A stretch of DNA of 64,000 nt from Larix kaempferi (Eukaryota; Streptophyta; Pinopsida; Pinales; Pinaceae): assembly GCA_027924585.1 (NCBI GenBank), contig BSBM01001441.1, positions 496,001 through 560,000 of the forward strand, read 5' to 3'. The notes beneath the pieces were generated by a model. That model saw nothing but the letters and a program-made list of their open reading frames with translations. It made no database searches and had not been told where the DNA came from. How positions within the stretch are numbered: the stretch's first letter is position 1; every line of letters starts with the position of its first letter. Made by a program: the position numbers and the translations under genes. Of this stretch, positions 10,521-21,640 are shown piece after piece.

Positions 10521-12713
10521 GGGGTGACTACCATCAACAAGGTCCACGCAACATATCCAAGCGTCCCACGACTCATGTGGCTACTCAACATATGATCCAA
10601 CGACAAGTTCTACTCTAATACATGGCGACTTGGCTTGGAATCACTCTAAGGCATATGAAAGGTATCTCCATCATCACAATCACACACACTTGTGTAGCAT
10701 ATCACCTCACACCTAATTGGTCCTACTGACCCAGAGCTACAATATAGGTGCCCCTATAATACTTGGTACTGCTTGCACACCAAGGGTTAGCTAATCCCTT
10801 GCCAGGTATCCAAGTCATGCTCAGGTTGTGACTAATTGTGTGAGGACTCTCCAATCCAACCGAGGATGTCACCCTAGTATGTCCACATTGACAGAGAGTA
10901 GAGGCTCCGAGCTGGTACTATAAGAATATCTTCTGAAGCTACACAATCTTCAACATAATTCACCTAGTTCTCAACCGCAAGTTGAATTAACACCAAATTG
11001 AGAAAAGAAGGGTAACCTAACTAGGGTTAAGAAGTTGTTCAATCGAAACAAGCACTCTAGAACATTACAGAAATTTAGTTGGTTCTTGCCAACGACTAGA
11101 ATTAACAAGAAATTTACAATAGAGAGGGGAGCTAATCTAACTAAACCTATCGAGGAAGCAAACATTGAAAGAGTGCAGACAAGATGGTGAACAAGGGAAG
11201 GAAAGAGGAGAGATGTGGAAATGTTTGGGAAAATCTAGTGAAGGAAAGAGGTAGGAGTTGTTCAATGAACAACCCTATAGCTGCAGTCTATGGGATTCGA
11301 CAAGGAACAAAATTGTCTAGAGAATAGAAAGGGATGAAGGGGGGAAATGACCAGTCTGATCTAGTAAGAAGTCGTCTCGAGTTGGGTTCCTACTCGAGAC
11401 ATAAACCTAGAGGGAGCTAGTCATTTTCGGGGCTGCCAAAGATGGAGTCCACGGAGAAGATAGAAGAGACCTGACGGGTGGCTGGGAACTAAATTGTTGG
11501 AAAACATCAAGAAACCTTAGGAGAGAAAGCGATTAGAAGAGACAAGGACATAAAGAAAGAAGGTATATTTTTTGGGTTTTACAGTCGATTTAGTGACCTA
11601 GGGCCCTAGACTTACTAGCGTAATTCAATTAATTCTAAGCAACAAGTAGAATTAACGATAGATTAAGAAAAGCCAGTGGGGGTTTAGCTCAACCAGCGAT
11701 TCGCTTGATATGAAGAAAATGTTGTAAATGGACGTCACGAGTTCAAATCAACCTGGGTTGCCCGTGCCCCATGCTTTCAAGCTGTGTGGGTGCACCTAGG
11801 GGTATAGTGTTAGCAGACGAGATTGGATCCCTGGACCCCGTGTCATGCGAGTACCAGTCTGATCCTAGTTGTCGATTCCCCTAGTAAAGCAAAGATGGAA
11901 TCCACCTAGAAGAGTGAAGAGAACCGAAGGGTGGTTGAGAACTAAATTTTAGGATAAAATCAAGAAACCTTGGGAGAGAAAATGGGAGGGAAGGACGGAA
12001 GGGAGTTATTGTAATTATGTGTTTTTAGTTGATTATGGTAATTCAATTAGTTCTCAGCCAAAAGCTGAACCAACACCAGAATGAGAAAAGAAGGGCAACC
12101 CAACTGGGGTTAAGTAGTTGTTTAAACTAAACTAGGGCCCTAGAATATCAGGGAAATTTAGTCAGTTCTTACCAACGACTACAATTAAGAAGAAATTTAC
12201 AATAGAGAGGGAAGCTAAGTGAAGTCAACCTATCGAGGACGCTGAGATTGAAAAAATGGAAAAGATACGGTGAACAATAGAAGGAAAAAGGCAAGACGTG
12301 GTGATGTTTGGAAAAATCTAGTGAAGGAAAGAGGTGGAAGTTGTTCAGTGAACGATCCCATAGCTGCAGTCTATGGGATTCAACAAGGAACAATATTGTC
12401 TGGAGGAAAGAAGAGGATGAAGCTGGGGAACGACCATTCTGATCTACTAAGAAGATGTCTCGATTCGGGCCCTACACGAAATATCAACCTAGAGGGAGCT
12501 AGCCACAAACTAGGGTTAAGTAGTTGTTTAAACTAAACTAAGGCTCTAGAATATTGGGGAAATTTAATCGTTTCTTACCAACGACTATAATTAACTAGAA
12601 ATTTACAATGGAGTGGGAAGCTAAGTTAATGCAAAATATCGAGGACGTAGAGAGTGAAAAATTGGAGACAATAGTGTGAACAAGGGAAGGCAAGAGACAA
12701 GATGTGGAGATGC
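10521..12713 (+). repeat. 2.4-kb tandem duplication, copy A
   Basis: Begins GGGGTGACTACCATCAACAA and runs through 10,970 (AACCGCAAGTTGAATT), R2 copy 2 and a SINE. The same order reappears from 12,902 with an offset of about 2,381-2,440 bp; the offset grows because copy A lost the SINE tail and neighbouring bases. Most compared segments differ by only a few percent, so the duplication is fairly recent. Confidence 0.85.
11672..11885 (+). mobile_element. tRNA-derived SINE, copy 2, 3' tail deleted
   Basis: Same SINE at the same site as at 7,448 and 14,056: ATAGATTAAGAAAA (11,658-11,671), then the tRNA-like head with TTTAGCTCAACC and GTCACGAGTTCAAATC. The body ends at CCCCTAGT and jumps directly to AAAGCAAAGATGG. 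The A-tail, the second target-site copy and about 40 following bases are gone. The three copies therefore come from one insertion followed by duplication of its surroundings. Confidence 0.85.
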
Positions 12714-12900
12714 TTGGGAAAATCTAGTTAAGGAAAGAGGCGGGGATTGTTCAGAGAAAGACACCATAGTTCTCGTGTTTTTATAGCATTGTATCAGAGA
12801 TCTGGATCAAATCTATTTTGTAGACGACAACTATGGTGTCTTTCTCTGAACAATCCCCGCCTCTTTCCTTCACTAGATTTTCCCAAGCATCTCTACATCT
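12700..12900. repeat. 76-bp foldback (inverted repeat) with 49-nt loop
   Basis: The left arm 12,700-12,775 and right arm 12,825-12,900 are reverse complements at 73 of 76 positions by my alignment. The arms carry the R2 words GATGTGGAGATGCTTGGGAA and GGCGGGGATTGTTCAGAGAA. The loop resembles the inverse of 9,268-9,316. The right arm ends one base before copy B of the tandem duplication. A transcript or single strand could form a long hairpin. Confidence 0.9.
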
Positions 12901-12901
12901 T

Positions 12902-15153
12902 GGGGTGACTACCATCAACAAGGGTCTACTCAACATATCCAAGCGTCCCACGACTCATGTGGCTACTTGACATATGATGCAACGACAAGTTCTACTTTAA
13001 TTCATGGCGACTTGACTTGGACTCACTCTAAGACATATGAAAGGTATCTCCATCATCACGATCACACACACCCATGTGTAGCATATCACCGCACACCTAA
13101 TTGCTCCTACTGATCCAGAGCTACAATATAGGCGTCCCTATAATACTTGGTACTGCCTGCACACCAAGGGTTAGCTAATCCCCTTCCAGGTATCGAAGTC
13201 ATGCTCAGGTTGTGTCTAATTGTGTGAGGACTCTCCAATCCAACTGACGATGTCACCCTAGTATGTCCACATTGACAGAGAGTAGGGGCTCCCAACTGGT
13301 ACTATAAGAATATCTTCTGAAGCTACACAATCTTCAACATAATTCTCCTAGTTCTCAACCGCAAGTTGAATTAACACCAAATTGAGAAAAGAAGGGTAAC
13401 CTAACTAGGGTTAAGAAGCTGTTCAATCGAAACAAGCGCTCTAGAACATTACAGAAATTTAGTCGGTTCTTGCCAACGACTGGAATTAACAAGAAATTTA
13501 CAATAGAGAGGGAAGCTAATTTAACTAAAACTAGCGAGGACGCAGACACTGAAAGAGTGGAGACAAGATGGTGAACAAGGGAAGGAAAGAGGAGAGATGT
13601 GGAAATGTTTGGGAAAATCTAGTGAAGGAAAGAGGCAGGAGTTGTTCAATGAATGACCCCATAGCTGCAGTCTATGGGATTCGACAAGGAACAAAAATGT
13701 CTAGAGAATAGAAAGGGATGAAGGGGGGAAATGACCAGTCTGATCTAGTAAGAAGCCGTCTCGAGTTGGGTTCCTACTCGAGACATCAACCTAGAGGGAG
13801 CCAATCATTTTCGGTGCCGCCAAAGATGGAGTCCACGGAGACGATAGAAGAGACCTGATGGGTGGCTGGGAACTAAATTGTTGGAAAACATCAAGAAACC
13901 GTAGGAGACAAAGCGATTAGAAGAGAAGAGGACAAAAAGAAAGAAGGTATATTTATTGGGTTTTACAGTCGATTAAGTGACCTAGGGCCCTAGACTTACT
14001 AGTGTAATTCAATTAATTCTAAGCCACAAGTAGAATTAACAATAGATTAAGAAAAGCTCGCAGGGGTGTAGCTCAACCAGCGATTCGTTTGATATGAAGG
14101 AAATGTTGTAAATGGAGGTCACGAGTTGAAATCACCTCGGCTTACCCGTGCCCCATGCTTGTGCGTTGTGGGTGCACCTAGGGGTATAGTGTTAGTGGAT
14201 GGGATTGGATCCCTGGACCCTGTGTCACGCGAGTACCAGCCCGGGTACCAGTTTCCGATTCCCCTAGTTACAAAAAAAAAAAATAGGTTAAGAAAAGAGG
14301 GAAACCTGGACAGTCCTTTTCGAGTAAAGCAAAGATGGAGTCCACCCAGAGGAGTGAAGAGAGCCGAAGGGTGTTTGGGAACTAAATGTTAGGATAAAAT
14401 CAAGAAACCTTTGGAGAGAGAATGGGAGGGAAGGACGGAAGGGAGTTATTGTAATTCTGGGTTTTTAGTTTATTATGGTAATTCAATTAGTTCTCAGCCA
14501 AAAGCTGAACCAACACCAGAATGAGAAAAGAAGGGCAACCCAATTGGGGTTAAGTAGTTGTTTAAACTAAACTAGGGCCCTAGAATATCAAGGAAATTTA
14601 GTCAGTTCTTACCAACGGCTAAAATTAAGAAGAAATTTACAATAGAGAGGGAAGCTAAGTGAAGTCAACCTATCGAGGACGCCGTGAGTGAAAAAATGGA
14701 AAAGATATGATGAACAGTAGAAGGACAAAGGCAAGACGTGGTGATGTTTGGAAAAATCTAGTGAAGGAAAGAGGTGGGAGTTGTTCAGTGAATGACCCCA
14801 TAGCTGCAGTTTATGGGATTCGACAAAGGAACAATATTGTTTGGAGGAAAGAAGCGGATGAAGCGGGGCAACGACCAGTCTGATCTACTAAGAAGATGTC
14901 TCGAGTCGGGCCCTACACGAGACATCAACCTAGAGGGAGCTAGCCACAAACTAGGGTTAAGTAGTTGTTTAAACTAAACTAGGGCTCTAGAATATTGGGG
15001 AAATTTAATCATTTCTTACCAACGACTATAATTAACTAGAAATTTACAATGTAGCGGGAAGCTAAGTTAACGCAATATATTGAGGACGTAGATAGTGAAA
15101 AATTGGAGAAAATAGTGTGAACAAGGGAAGGCAAGAGACAAGATGTGGAGATG
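12902..15153 (+). repeat. 2.4-kb tandem duplication, copy B
   Basis: Direct copy of 10,521-12,713. It starts GGGGTGACTACC, contains R2 copy 3 with the complete SINE, and breaks off at AGATGTGGAGATG (15,141-15,153), where the AT-rich array begins. The same AGATGTGGAGATG word marks the left arm of the foldback. Confidence 0.85.
14056..14283 (+). mobile_element. tRNA-derived SINE, copy 3, with target-site duplication
   Basis: Complete copy: tRNA-like head (GGGGTGTAGCTCAACC; GTCACGAGTTGAAATC with one B-box change), body, CCCCTAGTTAC and an A12 tail. It is flanked by AATAGATTAAGAAAA (14,041-14,055) and AATAGGTTAAGAAAA (14,282-14,296), the same target duplication as copy 1 with one substitution. 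Confidence 0.88.
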
Positions 15154-17266
15154 ATGAAAATTTAATAAATTTTAATTATTGTAAAATAAAATTTATATAA
15201 AAAATGTACATTTTAAATTTATAAAAAAATGTACATTTTAAATTTATAAAAAAATGTACATTTTAAATTTATAAAAAATGTACATTTTAAATTTATAAAA
15301 AAATGTACATTTTAAATTTATAAAAAAATGTACATTTTAAATTTATAAAAAATGTACATTTTAAATATAATTGAAATTTCATTTTAAGGTTTACCATTTT
15401 AAGCTCTATCAAAACTTGAAAAGTTGCATCTTAAAATTTATATAAAAAATGTACATTTTAAATTTATAAAAAAATGTACATTTTAAATTTATAAAAAATG
15501 TACATTTTAAATTTATAAAAAATGTACATTTTAAATTTATATTCTTAATTCAAATGGTGAAAATTTTAAATTTTAAATTATATTTTCTTAAAAAGTTGCA
15601 ACATTTTAAAATTTAATAAATTTTAATTATTGTAAAATAAAATTTATATAAAAAATGTACATTTTAAATTTATAAAAAAATGTACATTTTAAATTTATAA
15701 AAAATGTACATTTTAAATATAATTGAAATTTCATTTTAAGGTTTACCATTTTAAGCTCTATCAAAACTTGAAAAGTTGCAACATTTTAAAATTTAATAAA
15801 TTTTAATTATTGTAAAATAAAATTTATATAAAAAATGTACATTTTAAATTTATAAAAAAATGTACATTTTAAATTTATAAAAAATGTACATTTTAAATTT
15901 ATAAAAAATGTACATTTTAAATTTATAAAAAATGTACATTTTAAATTTATATTTTTAATTGAAATGGTGAAAATTTTAAATTTTAAATTATATTTTCTTA
16001 AAAAGTTGCAACATTTTAAAATTTAATAAATTTTAATTATTGTAAAATAAAATTTATATAAAAAATGTACATTTTAAATTTATAAAAAAATGTACATTTT
16101 AAATTTATAAAAAAATGTACATTTTAAATTTATAAAAAAATGTACATTTTAAATTTATAAAAAAATGTACATTTTAAGGTTTACCATTTTAAGCTCTATC
16201 AAAACTTGAAAAGTTGCAACATTTTAAAATTTAATAAATTTTAATTATTGTAAAATAAAATTTATATAAAAAATGTACATTTTAAATTTATAAAAAAATG
16301 TACATTTTAAATTTATAAAAAATGTACATTTTAAATTTATAAAAAATGTACATTTTAAATTTATATTCTTAATTGAAATGGTGAAAATTTTAAATTTTAA
16401 ATTATATTTAAATATAATTGAAATTTCATTTTAAGGTTTACCATTTTAAGCTCTATCAAAACTTGAAAAGTTGCAACATTTTAAAATTTAATAAATTTTA
16501 ATTATTGTAAAATAAAATTTATATAAAAAATGTACATTTTAAATTTAATAAATTTTAATTATTGTAAAATAAAATTTATATAAAAAATGTACATTTTAAA
16601 TTTATAAAAAAATGTACATTTTAAATTTATAAAAAATGTACATTTTAAATTTATAAAAAATGTACATTTTAAATTTATATTCTTAATTGAAATGGTGAAA
16701 ATTTTAAATTTTAAATTATATTTAAATATAATTGAAATTTCATTTTAAGGTTTACCATTTTGAAAATTTTAAATTTTAAATTATATTTAAATATAATTGA
16801 AATTTCATTTTAAGGTTTACCATTTTAAGCTCTATCAAAACTTGAAAAGTTGCAACATTTTAAAATTTAATAAATTTTAATTATTGTAAAATAAAATTTA
16901 TATAAAAAATGTACATTTTAAATTTATAAAAAATGTACATTTTAAATTTATATTCTTAATTGAAATGGTGAAAATTTTAAATTTTAAATTATATTTAAAT
17001 ATAATTGAAATTTCATTTTAAGGTTTACCATTTTAAAATTTAATAAATTTTAATTATTGTAAAATAAAATTTATATAAAAAATGTACATTTTAAATTTAT
17101 AAAAAAATGTACATTTTAAATTTATAAAAAATGTACATTTTAAATTTATAAAAAATGTACATTTTAAATTTATAAAAAATGTACATTTTAAATTTATATT
17201 CTTAATTGAAATGGTGAAAATTTTAAATTTTAAATTATATTTTCTTAAAAAGTTGCAACATTTTAA
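15154..17266 (+). repeat. AT-rich tandem array, plus-oriented block
   Basis: Built from a 23-25-bp unit containing AAAAATGTACATTTTAAATT, itself centred on the palindrome TGTACA. Runs of 2-8 units alternate with a longer conserved spacer carrying GGTTTACCATTTTAAGCTC, AAAAGTTGCAACATTTT and TTTTAATTATTGTAAAATAA, giving a higher-order period of roughly 180-250 bp. G+C is extremely low. No ORF. This is a satellite-like array or the inside of a large foldback element, not a CRISPR: the units are contiguous, with no unique spacers. Confidence 0.93.
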
Positions 17267-17509
17267 GATCCTGGAACGTTCTTTATAAAGTCAAAACCAC
17301 GAGGCATAGGCGGAGAGAGATCTCCCAGGTCCTTCAAGGAAGTATCTGCATCAGCCTCTACGAAAAGAACCCCTTCACGAGTGGAGTCCACTACGAGCTT
17401 ACCCTTATCAGCATCTCTTAATCTTCCGGCGAAGGGATAGTACTCCACCAGAAGCTTTCCGAGAGAGTCTCGAATAATTTCGGCTGGATCTTCACTTTTC
17501 CTTTCACGA
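17267..17509 (-). pseudogene. Truncated BAHD acyltransferase fragment
   Basis: The minus-strand frame reads DPAEIIRDSLGKLLVEYYPF, AGRLRD, GKLVVDSTREGVLFVEADAD, LGDLSPPMP and NVPGS. This is the N-terminal part of plant BAHD acyltransferases (HXXXD family; acyl-CoA-dependent transfer to alcohols or amines), matching the YYPFAGRLR segment and the EGVLFVEA-D strand roughly at residues 65-145 of a ~440-residue enzyme. The catalytic HXXXD and DFGWG motifs lie outside the retained part. The upstream minus-strand sequence (17,510-17,640) contains stops and probable out-of-frame remains of the N-terminus. The fragment ends exactly at the edge of the AT array (GGATC then TTAAAATG), so it was cut by a rearrangement. 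Confidence 0.85.
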
Positions 17510-17936
17510 TGTCAAAAATTGAGCAGATTCGATGTCGTATTCGTCAAAATCTTCCATGGCTGAGGGATTAACGATGGATGCCATCACAAGAAGTTGGATG
17601 TATTTCATGTGCTTCAAACAGAAATATGCAAACACTGCGAGAATACTTCCATGCTAGCGCAACCACGAAAGCCTTGTCAGATCACCGTTAGAGCTTGTCA
17701 GGTTGGGTGTCACATCACCCTTAGATAAGGTTGTTAGGCTGAGTGTCAGATTATTTAAATTTTGTCTCATCTTAACCGTATCAAGTTAAGGTTGTTACAA
17801 TAAAGATATTTTAAATTCAAATTTCTTGATTTCTGAAAATCTAATTAATTATTTTATTATTTTATTTAAATAAAGATATTTTAAATTCAAATTCCATGAT
17901 TTCTGAAAATCTACAACACATTATGTTTATTCCACT
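17510..17936. other. Spacer between the inverted AT arrays
   Basis: Contains probable decayed 5' sequence of the BAHD gene up to about 17,640, then AT-rich DNA with a short imperfect duplication: ATAAAGATATTTTAAATTCA at about 17,802 and again at about 17,870, each followed by TGATTTCTGAAAATCTA. No gene. Confidence 0.5.
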
Positions 17937-18957
17937 AATGTACATTTTTTATATAAATTTTATTTTACAATAATTAAAATTTATTAAATTTTAAAATGTT
18001 GCAACTTTTCAAGTTTTGATAGAGCTTAAAATGGTAAACCTTAAAATGAAATTTCAATTATATTTAAATATAATTTAAAATTTAAAATTTTCACCATTTC
18101 AATTAAGAATATAAATTTAAAATGTACATGTTTTATAAATTTAAAATGTACATTTTTTATAAATTTAAAATGTACATTTTTTTATAAATTTAAAATGTAC
18201 ATTTTTTATATAAATTTTATTTTACAATAATTAAAATTTATTAAATTTTAAAATGTTGCAACTTTTCAAGTTTTGATAGAGCTTAAAATGGTAAACCTTA
18301 AAATGAAATTTCAATTATATTTAAAATGTACATTTTTTATAAATTTAAAATGTACATTTTTTTATAAATTTAAAATGTACATTTTTTATATAAATTTTAT
18401 TTTACAATAATTAAAATTTATTAAATTTTAAAATGTTGCAACTTTTTAAGAAAATATAATTTAAAATTTAAAATTTTCACCATTTCAATTAAGAATATAA
18501 ATTTAAAATGTACATTTTTTATAAATTTAAAATGTACATTTTTTATAAATTTAAAATGTACATTTTTTATAAATTTAAAATGTACATTTTTTATATAAAT
18601 TTTATTTTACAATAATTAAAATTTATTAAATTTTAAAATGGTAAACCTTAAAATGAAATTTCAATTATATTTAAATATAATTTAAAATTTAAAATTTTAT
18701 AAATTTAAAATGTACATTTTTTATAAATTTAAAATGTACATTTTTTATAAATTTAAAATGTACATTTTTTTATAAATTTAAAATGTACATTTTTTATATA
18801 AATTTTATTTTACAATAATTAAAATTTATTAAATTTTAAAATGTTGCAACTTTTCAAGTTTTGATAGAGCTTAAAATGGTAAACCTTAAAATGAAATTTC
18901 AATTATATTTAAATATAATTTAAAATTTAAAATTTTCACCATTTCAATTAAGAATAT
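17937..18957 (-). repeat. AT-rich tandem array, inverted block
   Basis: Reverse complement of the array at 15,154-17,266: the unit now reads AATTTAAAATGTACATTTTT, with the spacer words AAAATGTTGCAACTTTTCAA and GAGCTTAAAATGGTAAACC. About 1.0 kb here faces about 2.1 kb on the other side of the 670-bp BAHD-containing spacer, so the whole can pair as a giant hairpin. Confidence 0.92.
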
Positions 18958-19039
18958 TTCAAATTTATACAAATCAATAAATATCAAATTTAAAAGATTG
19001 ACAAATTTATCATTTCAATTCAAAAAGATACATCCCGTC

Positions 19040-19825
19040 ATTATTTAGCAGAGAGGAAAATCAACGCTTGGAAAGAGCAATTTAAGAGGATGAAGTAGTG
19101 GCAGCAATTTGGAGCCTCAACCCGGATAAAGCCCTTGGGCCTGATGGATTCACCATTAGTTTATTTCGAGCATGCTGGAGTATTATGAATAAAAATCTCT
19201 GTAAAATGTATTATAAAGGACAAAAGGAAGGGATAAAATTGGCAGAGCAACAAACACCTCTTTCATTGCTCTTATACCTAAGGAGTCCAAGCCTTCCTCT
19301 TTGGTTCGCTATAGGCCAATTTATCTATGCAACGCAGCCTATAAGATACTTACAAAAATTCTGGCAAATAGAGTGTGGAATCTTCTGCCTAAACTCATAT
19401 CAGAAAATGCGGATTTATGGAAAATAGACAAATCACGGATAATATTGTGCTAATCCAAGAGGCTGTCCATTCCAGTTATAGCAGAGTAGATCAAGGAATG
19501 GTAATTAAGCTAGACTTGGCTAACGCATTTTACAGGGTACGACTTAGCTTCCTCTTTGCTGTTCTTTCAAAGTTTGGCTTTTAATCAGTCTTTATGGTTG
19601 TGGGTTAAGGCTTGTATCGGAAGGCCCTGGATAGCACCCTCGGTAAATGGTATACCAGCTCCCTTTTTCCAAGCTTATCGGGGGGGATTAGGCAAGGATG
19701 CCCACTCTCTCATTTTATAATTCTTAGTTGTACCTTTACTAGCGAGACAGAGGCTGGGAATATTTAAGGAGTACTCCTAGTCGGAGGAGTAAAAGCCATT
19801 AACCATGCTCAGTTTGATTAAACAT
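19040..19825 (+). pseudogene. LINE (non-LTR) reverse-transcriptase fragment
   Basis: Pieces in shifting frames give the plant LINE RT core in order: WSLNPDKALGPDGFTISLF, IALIPKESKPSSL then RYRPIYLCNAAYKILTKILA, ENRQITDNIVLIQEAVHSSY, QGMVIKLDLANAFYRV (first catalytic Asp; usual AFDRV changed to AFYRV), GGIRQGCPLS (palm) and VKAINHAQF, just before where the FADD box should be. FADD itself is lost. Several frameshifts and stops; no ORF1 or endonuclease nearby. The match is to the L1-like RT common in plants. Confidence 0.88.
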
Positions 19826-20429
19826 GATTGAATACGCAGTGATAATTATTCATGAAGGGAGGAGAACTGCGTTTGGATTTTTATGCCCTCAACAGTTTCG
19901 ATCCTGCTCTAGGATCATCATTAGGAGACCGATAAGACTCACATAAGCTGATCCATACTTCAAGTATTAATAAAAATTCTGCCAATAGAGCCGACCTGGA
20001 TAATTATAATACAATTAGGGTTTAAGAACAATCCTTTTATTAGAGCCGACCTGAGTTCTATTAAGATGATTAGGGTTTTTATGTAAATGTTGAGCTCAAT
20101 CCTTTGAACCCTCCGTACAATCCTTGGAACCTATGCATATTAACTACAGCTTGGGGTGTTAATATGCTTTATAACTCCTTCTTGGGACCAGACTTACACT
20201 CTTCCATAATGTATTGGGGACGCCCCTACTTGGGAAACATACTAAAACTTCTTTCTTGCTAAACTCATCCCTACAGACTTGGAACTATTCCTTTTCACCT
20301 CAGTCCTCCTCGGGAACATACTTACCACTATTCTCTTCCTTTTGAACCTCTGCCCTAGGTGGGAATAGCCCTGGAAACCCATTTCGATCTGCCGGCTAGT
20401 CGACTAGTCTAGTCGATCACCCGATGGTC
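19826..20429. other. Non-coding, mitochondrial-like DNA
   Basis: Base composition rises to a balanced, G+C-richer mix. The text becomes typical of plant mitochondrial spacers. A short internal repeat, TAGAGCCGACCTG, occurs at about 19,987 and 20,043, with ATTAGGGTTT nearby both times. No gene. Confidence 0.35.
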
Positions 20430-21640
20430 CTGTCGACCACAGTCAAAAGAGACCATACCTTTTATTTCTTGTACAACCAGACCAATGGTCCCTAAGTTGA
20501 AACACATATCCAGAAGTGGATTTAATATCATCACTGTCGCCTGCCCAGTCTGAGTCAGTAAAACCAACTGGAGGGTCTTAAGTGTGAAAATACTTTATAC
20601 CAAACTGATAGGTACCCTTCCTTATTGTATTGAACAATGCACTTTTAAGCTTTCCAGTGGATTTATCGCGGATATTGCATAAACTGAGAAATGAAACTGA
20701 TAGCAAGGGATATGTCAGGTTGGTTCAATATATAAGGATACCGCCCATTTGTCCGATATAGAGTGGCATCGACTCGGGAAGAGTCACCGTCTTTAGAAAA
20801 TTTGACGATCGACTAAAAATGTGTAGCACAAGACTTACAGTCATCCATTTTCAATCATTTCAAAAGATCCAAAACAGATTTGGGTTGTGAAAGAAAGATA
20901 CCATCATGCATTTACAAAATTTGTATGCCCAGAAAGAAATGCAAAAGACCAAGGTCAGTCATTTCAAAAGTATCTGCAAGTTGTTTCTTCAATTTAATGA
21001 TCATGTCATATTGTTGCCAATTATGACGAAATCATCAACATATAATGCAACAATCAAAGTATCACCATTGACATGTAATACATAAATAATATGATCAGAT
21101 TCACAATGTTTGAACCCAAGATTTATGAATAACTTATTAATCTTATCATACCAAGAACGGGGGCTTGCTTCAAACCATACAAGGATTTCTTTAGTCAACA
21201 AATAAGACTGGAATCCATCACAAAACCAAGAGGTTGCTCCAGATAGATTTCTTCAGATAAATCTCCATGAATAAATGCACTTTTCACATATATTTTATGA
21301 AGTTCCCATCCAAAACAAGATCAAGTGAAAGAATCAATTGAATAGAGTTTATATTTGCAATAGGGGAAAAGGTCTCAGTGTAGTTGATGCCTTCTTACTG
21401 AGAGAATCCCTTCACTACCAAACAATCCTTATGGCGTTCGACATAACCTTATGAGGTCAACTTAGTCTTGTAGACTCATCGACACTTCAAAACATTCTTT
21501 CCTTTAGGTCGGGGAACCAAATCCCAATTAGAATTCTTCAATGAGGAATCAATTTCTGCAGTAATAGCATTCGCCCATTGAGGTTATCCCTTAGCGTTAA
21601 CATTTGTATCGCCGTTTCAATCTCTATCAAGGTAACGCTC
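20430..21640 (-). pseudogene. Ty1/copia RT-RNase H fragment, antisense
   Basis: On the minus strand the order is: a decayed RT N-terminus near 21,600-21,300, then PRSWYDKINKLFINLGFKH, CESDHIIYVLHVNGDTLIVA and LYVDDFVIIGNN (YVDD box at about 21,020-21,050). Near 20,500-20,600 RNase H words IKYFHT, PPVGFTDSDWAGDSDD and KSTSGY follow. GLKQAPRSW is changed to WFEASPRSW and many stops interrupt. LTRs are not seen. Copia fragments of this kind are frequent passengers in plant mitochondrial genomes and also in nuclear DNA. Confidence 0.88.

Noticed and set aside
15154-17266. Regular short repeats resembling a CRISPR array
   Set aside because: Units are contiguous and near-identical with no unique spacers, the context is eukaryotic and no cas genes are present.
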